Source of the DNA: Apostichopus californicus
Taxonomy: Eukaryota > Echinodermata > Holothuroidea > Aspidochirotida > Stichopodidae
Direction of reading: 5' to 3'
DNA: 33,553 bases
Assembly: GCA_020650975.1 (NCBI GenBank)
Contig: JAIPMN010002570.1
Location: 15,406 to 48,958, forward strand
This document shows, piece after piece, positions 1 through 33,553 of this stretch; the stretch's first letter is position 1, and the number at the start of each line of letters is the position of its first letter. The position numbers and the translations under genes are program-made. Below the pieces are notes generated by a model. That model was given only the letters and a program-made list of their open reading frames with translations, made no database searches and was not told the DNA's origin.

Positions 1-2989
1 TTTTTTTTTTTTTTTTTTTTTTTTATTGATGGATGGCTTCACATTGATCTCTGAATTTTTTTGATTTAGGGATATCGAATTATGTCTTATTCTGCTTGGT
101 TTGGTTAGGATGAGGCAATGTTACAGCCTAACACAGCTTACATCTATAAGAGGATGTAGTGTGCTATTAAGATGTAATACAACTTTGGCATTAATTCTCA
201 TGTTACAGTTTGTCCAACTGTACCAGTAGCAGGGTACCAAAGGTACAGATGTCTTTGACATTCTGAAAGTAAGTTAGGCAGCCTAACACATTAGCAATAT
301 GAGGGTTTGAACCTATGCTTAAATTAAAAATGTTCCTATTTGCTGCTAACTTAATAATTTGGTTGCAAAGTTACAAACTGTACATCACCCATTGTACGTA
401 TTTGTAGCACAACAGTCAGTCATAAGTGTTCTGTACTGTATACTCGGGCAGGTCTAAATTTATTTAATATTTTAACTTTTCACTACAATAAGTGTCCGAT
501 ATCTCTGCCAATTAAATCTCTCTGTCATTAAGCTTCTCGTCGCTGTTGGTTACGTCAGTCTCTCAAATACTTCTGTCATCACCAAGCAATCAAATTTCAT
601 GGATAAGGCACCACCAGCCCACCATAAAGTGCCTATCAATTGTTTTTACTTGAATTGTCTTTGCCTAAATTATAAATATCTAGTGTTGGTGCATGACTAC
701 AATTAATTTCCAATATTTAACTTGGAAAGATGAGTTGTTTTAAAGAGCAAACTGTTTTGACATATCAATGCAGAGTCAAACCATGCAAGATGGAGGTTCA
801 CATATGTCCTAATATAGACAGAACTGAGGAGATAATATGTTTAACAGAGTGTTATTGCATCTTCTGCATTTTGTAGGGATGGTACAACTCAACAGATGGT
901 ACAGAGATTTAATAGGGATTGGGAAAATTGTGACCTTAGTAGTGGCTGTTAAATGTACAATATATGGTTTGATATGTCCAGCATAGAGCATACACACAAT
1001 CATACCATACTGTACTTAACAAAATGGAGGCCTTGTTTAGTTAGTGATCCTGTTTTCATAGATTTTACGAATTTTCATGAATATTCATTAGTCAAGAAAC
1101 ATGTTGGTTTCTCTTGTATGTGTTTACATGTACTGTACCAACTACCAACTTCGGTTCAGTATCTAAACATTTGTATGGTCTCAATATGGAGGATTTGAGC
1201 TCAGAGAGATCAGTAAGATCCTTCAGTTAAACCAATAAAGTATAAATGAATGTCATATTGGGCAGGATCTCTAAAGAGTGGAACAGGGACCACCCCTTAC
1301 CTTGACATTTTATAAACCCTCTCAGATATTACCATATTGATTCTGTCACATGACATGTCATAAACCCTCTCACATGATACTTGCTAACTTACGTACATGT
1401 TTTGCACAAACACTTGATATCAGTATAGATCTTTTGGATTGTATAAAGTGTGCCTATTTACTGCCACAGACATCACAGCGGCACAATTATTCTATGGTAG
1501 CATTTTTACATTACATGATATTGTTTAAAGGGCAACATAGGCAGCCAACCATGAAGATAGTAGCCTTCCAATATTTATGATATGGATGACAAAATATGGA
1601 GCATCATTATAGTCACAGTACTGTACAGTATGCCTGTTAGTGTGTGTGATTGTCTGCATATATTTATGATAACACACTGTTCTCCCTGTGTCAATATCTG
1701 AATATGAATTCATTATGTTCATGGGTAACACAGACTTGTAGTGAGTCCATGTTAGTGTGTGTGACTGTCCAGATCAAACTCTGTCCTGTGAACTGCCATC
1801 GTTATTTGTTTGTTTAATCGCAGCAAAATGGTGAAGTTTTAATATTATATTCAAACTACCTGGGTTCTTTCCATTGAGTAACTTTTGTTGTAATTCTCTG
1901 TGCTGCACCCATCTTCCTTCTGTGCTTCCATTGTGCATTACTCAGCACATACCCGGCTGTAGGTCTAGCCTAGTACATACAGTATGTACTGTTTCAATTA
2001 CATTCATCTTTGTTAGTTTTCTTCTGTAAAGGTATTTCCCTGTTTGTCAACGTCAGTACTATGAACAAGAGAACATACAGTCTTGTATTATATGTCTACA
2101 AGTACAGTATTGCAGCACATGCACAGCTAACGGCAACCATGGTAACGTCACTGCTTTATTTCGCAATCCGTACTTGCACAAAGGACACTCCCAGTCCTAT
2201 AATACTGGTAACATATCCGGTTAGATACATGGGAGGATCTGAGTACGACTTAAAGTGTGTCCGGATTAATGTTTTATAACACCCTGGAGATAATAACAAG
2301 GGTAGATAAAATCATTGAATCTGATCCAGATTTAGTGTCAAAGCACCCCATACTCTCTTTCCCTATGCGCATTGCATCAAGCCTCTGTGTTTTGTTTGGT
2401 TTTTCTTTCCTTTCCTTGTTATTTTGTACAAACTACCTAGCAAACTAACATCAGTTTTTTTCCCCCTGTTCATTAAAACGAATCTGCCATGTTTATACTA
2501 ATTATAGAGGCAATTTATAAATCACAAATGAAACATATCCTGTTTGTAAAGGAAATTTTATATTATGAATTAACCTGCTACAATCAATGCTATAAACTGA
2601 AGTTAAAAAAATTACTTTGAAATTGGAAAAAATAATGCACACAAGCTGAGTCACATTTTGACAAAAAAATAAGAAGGAAAAAATTAAATCTGTTACAATT
2701 GATAGATTGTTGGCCTGATACTAGAAACTGAGAAGTCCACTGCTTCTTTGCTTTTAGTCATGTGACAGTATATCAGTTTTAGTATATACCGTAACCCATT
2801 GAAATGCAGATCGCCCAAGCAATTCACCGACCAGGCATGAAAAAGCCATTACCATTAACAAACACCATTGTCACTGAATTTGGCACATTTCAATTTCGGA
2901 AATTCTTTGACATATTATAGCCTACAATTCTGTGTAGAGCTCGAGATGACTAAACTATGCAAGTTTGTGAAAAAATTTGTTAATTATGT
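1..2989. other. no gene seen; AT-rich noncoding DNA
   Basis: Opens inside a T run (1-24). Short open frames exist on both strands but none has coding-like composition or a recognisable motif. The words TACTGTA/TACAGTA recur often here. Could be intergenic or an upstream intron if the real first exon lies outside the window. Confidence 0.6.
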
Positions 2990-3194
2990 CAAGAACGGGC
3001 AGAAAGAGAATGCCGTGTGCTTCAAGTCTCCATCGGAGAAATTGCGTTACACACTGATCCACACGAGTGATCAGGCTCGGATGCTCCGTGTATTACCACC
3101 CTGCCACCCACCACGGCAACTACACCAGCCGCTGATATCGTCCGTCCATGGTTTTATGAACAAATGCAGCCAAGCCACCCACCCACCGGGTTGA
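2946..3194 (+). CDS. unrecognised 82-residue open frame in the CpG patch
   Basis: Open frame from ATG 2946 to TGA 3192-3194. It starts with a basic stretch (MTKLCKFVKKFVNYVKNG) and ends rich in Pro, His and Cys. Codon use is more GC- and CpG-rich than in the surrounding noncoding DNA. It matches no part of aPKC that I recognise, shows no signal peptide and has no clear splice sites at its ends. It may be a 5' UTR, an upstream open frame, an exon of an unknown gene, or chance. Low confidence. Confidence 0.15.
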   Translation: MTKLCKFVKKFVNYVKNGQKENAVCFKSPSEKLRYTLIHTSDQARMLRVLPPCHPPRQLHQPLISSVHGFMNKCSQATHPPG

Positions 3195-3474
3195 CTTGCA
3201 CTTTTTCAGGCTGTCCTGTAATAATTGTTACGCATCGAGTGAGTCATGTGACGTTTGGCTGACTTTTTGGATCCCTCCTTTCATTAGCGAAAGTGGGCTT
3301 ATCACTGACATAGAACCGGAGGGGATTTGACTATTTCATCGAATTGCTGGTCAGTGTTTCCGCAAAAGGCTTCATTTGCAACTGTTGTTGAATAAAACCT
3401 ACGTGAGAAGTTGTAGCTCGGACAGTGCGGAAACAAATTAGAGGCATTGATCATGGCTGGGCATAGCTGCAAGG
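2990..3474 (+). promoter_or_regulatory. CpG-enriched patch, candidate promoter / 5' exon of the aPKC gene
   Basis: I count about 21 CpG dinucleotides between 3012 and 3430, against about 7 in the preceding 530 bases. The patch lies 2.7 kb upstream of the first recognisable aPKC exon. Near its end an ATG at 3453 has a good start context (A at -3, G at +4) and an in-frame TAG upstream at 3414. It opens a seven-codon stretch (MAGHSCK) that meets a plausible donor, AAG|GTGAAT, at 3474. This would end in phase 0, while the exon at 6173 begins with the last base of a codon, so the two cannot be joined directly. Either one more small exon is needed or this is not the start. No TATA box or initiator is convincing. 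Confidence 0.3.
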
Positions 3475-6172
3475 TGAATTCTATTATTTTTGTGCATTCA
3501 TTATACCGGTAGCCGCAATAAAGTCTTAACTTGAAAAGTGAGTGAAATATAACATCGAGGTCAGAAGTCACTCAACTGATTTGCGATAAATATTAAAGAT
3601 GGAACTTGTTTCCGTGGTGGCAATAAGCCTTCACTGATTAATTTTGTACTGGGGTGATAACGTCAGTGTGGAAGTCACAGTGCAATATGTATGAAGAACC
3701 TTGTACGTTGGTGTTACGTATTAAATAAATGAGACTACCCATGGACATGTTATTGTACTGTAGGTCAGTTGTTGTGTTCAAACACGCAGATGTTTTGTTT
3801 TGTTTACTGTTTCATAAAAGTGTTTTTGTAAAGAAATTGGGTTCTTGAGTTTATTTTGATAATTTGTTTCACAGTTTATGTTAAAACTTTGCCAAACTCT
3901 AAGTTCAATAGCTTGAATAATCAAGGTTCATCTCAAAATTTAAGTGAAATTAAAATTGAAATACATATAATGAATTGCCTTAACTTGCTTTTTGCATGTG
4001 TCGAAAACTTTGAAAATGGAATCTAACTCCAGTTTCCTTGCTCAGTAACCTTAAAAAATTTGGTGATAAATGTAAGAAATATGTCTTGGTTTGATCAATT
4101 AAAATCTTATGTTAATTAACACGCAATAAGTTTGGAAAAATTGACAAAAATATGCTTCAATACAGCATGCCTTTCTTGTTTCTTCTTCCTTTATTATGAT
4201 TGTAATTAATTGCATTTAATAAAAAAAAATTTTAATTAAGAAGAACCTATGGACAATGGCTAATTTGCAGGTAACAATCTGGGCTAGATTTGTTGTCATC
4301 AAGTGTTATAGGTTCAGTTACTGGCTGGTTACATAAATATCATGGTACTTTCACTGTAAAATACATTATCCGACAGAACATGTGTGACTAGATAATAAAC
4401 ACCTCCTCCATGAAGTAAGGATTGAGATCTGTATATGCCAGATATTCATCATTATCTGTAATATAGCATAACTGAAATCAATATTAGTTGTGTACAGACA
4501 GTTCAGGAAGAGCTGTTGGAGTTCATTATTAGTCAACTACCGGTAAACTAATCAAATAGAAGGGACTTACAGACTAATACCGGTTCTTTGTAATTTCTGT
4601 CTGGCCAAAGTCTGAGCTTATAAACATATATTTGCCATCTTGCCTGCATGTCTTTTTACCTACATCAATTGTAGGTCCTAATATTCAAATGCACCCTACG
4701 TAATAGAAGCTATATGAAGTACATCATACTAAATACCCACCCTATGGATATGTATTTATGCAAGTAAATAGGTACTGTGCAATGGTGCCTTTAGAATGAG
4801 CACAGTTACTGCACATTTAGACTGCCTACAAGAGAAATGTTGTGTACAGGAAGTATGCCTAAATTATAGGTATATATGTGGTATTGAGTTGCCACAGTTC
4901 TTTTATCAACTTTCTTTCCAACCTAGTCCTCAGCACTTCTTTGTTCCTCACCTCAAAATCAAACTTTTTTGTCATTCTCCTGGAGATTAAAGCTAAATTA
5001 AAACAAAATACACCAACATAACTTGATAGACTTACTGAAATAGTGAAGTAGTTTCCTCTCTCCCCCCCCCCATCACCCCCTCTCCCTTACTTCCAACAGT
5101 TTCTCCCTCTTCATCTTTTTTTGTCATTATACAATCTACTTTCTTTCCTCAATTGATTTCTGTCCAGGGGTTTGGCCTTGGTTTATTTCCAGTCTTTTGT
5201 TGTGTTTCCTATATAAGTAATTCTCTAATGCATAAACTAATAAGGAGAGATAAACATCCTCTGATGGATTAGCTTAGGGATTACCCAAGATGCCTTTGTT
5301 CTCGCGTCCTAGGATGTTTGATCAACTTTAAGTACTGGAGCAGTTGGCAGGATGTGTTTCATTTGATTCAGTAAATTTATTGGTGTGGACATCATTCAGT
5401 AGTGGCTGCATGGCATTGTAATATGCAACCGGGTCTACACATGTGCACACATTAGCTGGTAGATATACAGTAGCAAGACAACTCTACTGAATGTGTGGAA
5501 GAGTACTCTGCAAATTTCACAGTAAGTCTTTGCAAGTGTCTGTTCTCATAATACTAGCATTCCATTTAATTGTGTAGAAATCAGCTGGTAGTAATTTTTC
5601 AATGCACGTTACACAGCTTTACATGTGCATTGTGCCGGTCAGTTGGTTTGTACTGAGTCACAGTTAGTATTAATTTGGTCGGCATACTATGGTGACTATA
5701 CGGTAGTAGAAGGACTCTGTGTGAAGGTGGTTTTAATCACGGTACAAGTGAGCGTAATTGTACTCGTAGTTTAATTTGCAGGATTTCATGCATTTTAATT
5801 ATAATATAGTGCTAGTTACCTCAACTAGTAGCTGAGAAGTGGTATTACAATTCAAGCAGCTACTTACAGTAGGATGGAAGCCTAGGCTCAATTTGGTACT
5901 AATTATTTTATTTTCCAGTTTACATCTGTCTTACTTGGAGTTTTCCTTTTCTTCTCCAAATTTTTTCCCTCTCATTTTGTGGAAAAGTCTTGAAGAAGCT
6001 GTGGGTCAGAGTTTATTTAAGATTCTTTGGTATAGTGCTCAAGTTGCGAGTGCTATGGAGCATACAACTGTTTTTTGGTCCTTTTCAGTATGAATTGTTA
6101 AAACTTATTTCTGTATTATCTGTGGTCCTTGACACCTCACTACATGTATTTCTATCTTCTATTTTTCTACAG
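3475..6172. other. no exon found; expected to hold or flank the missing PB1 start
   Basis: AT-rich, with A and T runs near 4219 and a pyrimidine-rich stretch at 5053-5170. I searched for a V-K-x-x-Y-x-G stretch ending with two bases of a codon before GT and found none that held up. Confidence 0.5.
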
Positions 6173-30234
<24,062 letters not shown>

Positions 30235-31369
30235 GTCCACAGAACTGTTACCAATGCCATCTTCACGTCCTTCCATTGGTGTGTGTGTTTTCTATGTAGC
30301 TAATGTATTCCTAAAGCAGACATGTAATAAGTGTTTACTAGTCATAAGACCTCTGTCCTCTGTGTATCTTGCTAATCATGTTGTCAACATGTCCTAGTTA
30401 TTCAAAGTAAATGGTTCTTGAAGAAGTAAGGTACAAAGTACCTGTTGGTGAATAAGTAAGTGTTGGTTGGGGGTAAGGGGAGGGGAGAGAGTGCTTTACT
30501 CAACCTTTAAAAAAAAAACTGTTTAGCTGTGTATGTTTGCAGTCCTTTAGCACAAAAGAAGCCCAATGGTGATAAATGTGTTGTCATTCACTTTCTTGGG
30601 TAATATTAGTCACTTCTGAAATGTGACTTCAGCAAATTTGTCTGATTTGAATATTCATGTCCATAGTCCATAGCAACCAAATTGCCAGATGCTCCATTAC
30701 TAATCTTGTACTGTACTTTCTAATTGGTGTAACTTTGTGGAGGTACTTTTATTGTTGAAATAATCATAGGAATATATATATTGAAGGCTTTGTTTGTTCT
30801 CTGTGAATATTGATCAAAACACATCGATAGCACTTTCTGATTACTTAGTAAGTGTTTAAGATAATTCACTTTTAGTGCACTGGCGTAGGCTACAAAATAT
30901 AATTGTGCGAGGATTTGAGACCTTCATGTGCTAGTAGCACTGGTCTGATGATAGATGTATAAAATTCAAAATACTTTGAAGACTTAATCCACTTCGTAAG
31001 TATTCATAACTTATCTTATTAGACTGGTTACAATAAGAAAAATATTATTACCCACCAATCCAGAATATTTATAAATACTTGATCAAGTTTGAAATGTATT
31101 CAAGCAAATTAAACATAACAATGGATAAATTCATCATTTTATTCTATCTAATTCAATGTATTTGCTCAGAGGAATTTTGGAGCTGTGCGGCAATGACAAA
31201 CGATTCAGTCTGTTGGGGGGATTTTCTGTTGCTAGTACCACCTACATATGATGGTTTCGAAGCATTTGTAGTGTCAGTATAAACAGTGAGGAGGCCTTTA
31301 GCTAAATAGAAACAGGACAATGCTGTCACTATAAGGTGCTTTAAAGCAAGACATGAAAGTATAGTAAAT

Positions 31370-31375
31370 AATAAA
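31370..31375 (+). terminator. candidate poly(A) signal AATAAA (proximal)
   Basis: AATAAA running into an A-tract (31373-31380), about 1.1 kb after the stop codon. The A-tract makes a chance match likely. An ATTAAA also occurs at 31108-31113. Confidence 0.3.
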
Positions 31376-31957
31376 AAAAATTGTCTCAATTGTTAGAATA
31401 AGTCCTGTAATTAACTGGAATATAATAGACGGTGATAAATGTTGGTGATTTGATTGCTGTCAATCACACAAGTGAGCTTTTTGTGGCTTTTTAAAGCAGA
31501 TATTAGTAAGTAACGTAATGTTATTGCATGAGATTGTTCTACCCTTCCTTACAGGGTTGTATTCAAGAGGTTGTATTGACCAGTATAGTAGAAGTATTCA
31601 AAAGTGTCTTAAATGTTTGTAAGCTTGACGACTGTCATAAAAAAATTGAAATGGTATTCGGGTACGGTCGAATATTGAATTTGCGATATAGAGAGAGAAT
31701 TGATTATTAAAAATAACTTATTTACTCATTGGTATAGTCAAAAATTTATTTATCAATAATAACAGATGGCAAACCTTTAAGACATTTGTGTGCTCTTTAG
31801 AAATCAGGAGTATCTTAATCTCTGATCATCGAAGGAATCATAATAAGGGTTGATCCAAGGAAATCAAATCATATCGGTTAGCTCGACTGAGGACTGTATA
31901 ATTGCGTGTTTTGAGTAAATTCCGAGGCAAGAATGATAAACACAGTAGGGTGTTTCT

Positions 31958-32070
31958 TTCATAGGCGTAGGAGGCGGGGGCCTGGGGGGTTGTAGCCCCC
32001 AACCCAAAATTTTGGTGAAAATTCGGGCAATATGCTGAAAATTATTCGGGCACCTACTGAAAGAAAACCA
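31958..32070. mobile_element. MITE/SINE-like dispersed repeat fragment
   Basis: Contains CATAGGCGTAGGAGGCGGGG, a GGGGGGTTGTAGCCCCC hairpin, the palindrome CCAAAATTTTGG, and two ATTCGGGCA repeats followed by CCTACTGAAAG. GC-rich in AT-rich DNA. This architecture resembles short repeats common in echinoderm and other marine genomes; no transposase. I cannot name the family. Confidence 0.45.
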
Positions 32071-33097
32071 ATTTGCAATGTGTTTTTCAACATTGGTTAA
32101 ACTTATATCATTATTATCATTATAACTGTAACGACTGGCGTAATAATTATAACCAATATGGAAGGGTAATAACACGGAAAATATTTGTATGTTATTGGCA
32201 TGTGATGTAATATCCGATGAATGCCTATATGATGTGCACAATAACATGGTTTCTTTGCCTGGTATCCTACAAACTAACATCTTTGTCATTAAAGATGTGA
32301 CACCTGCGTTATAATCCACAAACATTTCCTTTTCTTACGAAGCGATTTTACCACCGTATTTATCCGTGCCTATGTTTTAAGACCTGCCTTTTATGGTAAT
32401 GAAATTCTTGCATTTTTGTATCCAAAATGAATAACTTATTTGCAGTAAAATATATTAATTTTGTGATCTATGCACAGAACATACTTATGATTCACACAGC
32501 TCTATAGGCTTTATGTGTCGTTGCTGAGTCTGTCCATGGTAATTTATGTCCTTGATTGTGTTAAAATATGGCAAAGCATTTGCTTTGGAAATGTTCCTCA
32601 GTTCAACCCTCAATACAGTATTCAATGTCTAGACAAGTCAGAAGGCTTGACATGTTGATCATAACTGGTTCTTCAAAGGCAAACTGGCTTTCACGAAGGT
32701 CCTGCTATGATTTCATCTTCAGGTCTTCTAGCTTTGATTTATTTTTTTTTTTATTTAGCAGATAGGCAGTTTGATCTTTGTTTTGTCTCTTTGGATTCAT
32801 TTAATTTAGGACTAATTGAAGTCTTAATTACCACCCATTGGTAAGGCATTGAACAAGAAAAAAGATACTTTCTTAGGAGAGATTTGTTTGTTCTAACAGG
32901 GTTGCGTTCATCAAAGGAAAACTTTAGCCTCATAAAAGACTAGCCACACTTTACTCAGTGAAATGTTAAAGTCTGTAAGATTCAAAAATTGAAGTATTCT
33001 GATCATAATCTAATGTAACTTTTGTTTAAATTTTAATAATATGAATTGATTATTTACAGATATTATCATAGATAAGGTATAGGTCATTACAGAAAAC

Positions 33098-33103
33098 AAT
33101 AAA
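33098..33103 (+). terminator. candidate poly(A) signal AATAAA (middle)
   Basis: AATAAA followed within 20-60 bases by a T-rich tract (TTATTATTATTG, then CTGTTTTTGTTC), which resembles a downstream element. Confidence 0.35.
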
Positions 33104-33414
33104 CTTGACCTGTAATATTATTATTATTGTATAGACCTGTTTTTGTTCATTTCTTTTGTACGTTTTAGCATATAGTGTTTCATTCATAGGGGTTGGCACA
33201 ACTTGTTTATTATACAGTCACGTTTTTCAATGGCAGTAGTGTTCATAAGTTATTTTTTTTTTGTAGAGATTTCTGTCTGAGACCAGTCGTTTATGCCTTA
33301 GTTCAAGAACCTCCTTTCTTTCATTCAATTCAGATATTCATGTAAAAAAATTATGTTGCATTTTTGCACTTGAGAATTGAGTTTTGTATTCAAATGATAG
33401 GCTAAAAAGTATGT

Positions 33415-33420
33415 AATAAA
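33415..33420 (+). terminator. candidate poly(A) signal AATAAA (distal)
   Basis: AATAAA followed by T/GT-rich sequence at 33449-33473. It would give a 3' UTR of about 3.2 kb. Confidence 0.3.
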
Positions 33421-33553
33421 AGCAGTAAAGAAGTACTTATCTTGAAACTTGTTATTTTCTTCTGTTATTGTTGAAGACATTGGAACCCTCCCACCCAAAT
33501 CCATACCCCTGATGTTACCATTCAACCCTTCAAACTCCAACAGAGCCTTTGGT

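Larger units (their letters stand above)
30235..33440 (+). other. 3' UTR and downstream region of the aPKC gene
   Basis: No coding exon of another gene is evident after the stop. AT-rich with a G-rich stretch (30470-30490), T and A runs, candidate poly(A) signals at 31370, 33098 and 33415, and a MITE-like repeat near 31960-32070. The true end of the transcript cannot be fixed from sequence. Confidence 0.5.

Noticed and set aside
3453..3514. Reading straight on from MAGHSCK to a donor at TACCG|GTAGCC, which has the right phase for the exon at 6173
   Set aside because: It would place Arg where aPKCs have Gly, lacks the conserved Lys and Tyr of the first PB1 strand, and the donor is weak.
31864..32325. 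Longest single open frame in the window, 153 codons on the minus strand
   Set aside because: It runs through the MITE-like repeat (proline run from the G-rich arm), has no recognisable domain, and the rest is AT-rich noncoding-like composition.

Overview
This window is animal genomic DNA: AT-rich, intron-heavy, with no operons and many simple and tandem repeats. It carries most of one multi-exon gene on the + strand, an atypical protein kinase C (aPKC, the invertebrate counterpart of vertebrate PRKCI/PRKCZ). Sixteen coding exons between 6173 and 30234 can be placed from splice signals, matching reading-frame phase at every junction, and protein family motifs. Together they encode 643 residues plus a stop. 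The protein divergence, the GT/CT/AT microsatellites and the scattered repeat fragments suggest a marine invertebrate deuterostome, perhaps an echinoderm such as a sea cucumber. That assignment is an inference.

Layout. 1-2990 holds nothing I can support. 2990-3475 is a local CpG-rich patch with a possible start codon and is the best candidate for the promoter and 5' exon. 6173-6961 encodes most of the PB1 domain (two exons). 6962-13037 is a 6.1 kb intron containing a ten-copy minisatellite of about 92 bp. 13038-17432 encodes the end of PB1, the pseudosubstrate and the C1 zinc finger (three exons). 17433-25442 holds four exons (19174-24507) of a long, low-complexity linker. 25443-30234 encodes the kinase domain and C-terminal tail in seven closely spaced exons. 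30235 to about 33450 is 3' UTR and downstream DNA with candidate poly(A) signals and a MITE-like repeat.

The gene product would work in the Par polarity complex. PB1 binds Par-6 or p62, the pseudosubstrate and C1 domain hold the kinase inactive, and the kinase domain phosphorylates polarity substrates. The first PB1 strand and the start codon are not confidently located, so the model is 5'-incomplete.

The most unusual part is the linker. Two consecutive exons (19928-20080 and 22548-22625) both have lengths divisible by three and sit between phase-1 introns. Both are followed by a non-canonical GC donor with the same eight bases (GCATGTAG). In both, failure to splice would end the protein after Gly-Met. 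Removing both exons brings the linker from about 145 to about 68 residues, close to the length in vertebrate PKC iota. They therefore look like lineage-specific, optionally spliced inserts. Other points are a TP-to-TV change in the turn motif, higher-order structure in the minisatellite, two intronic copies of an unknown repeat each followed by its own tandem array, and complementary C-rich and G-rich tracts in the last intron.
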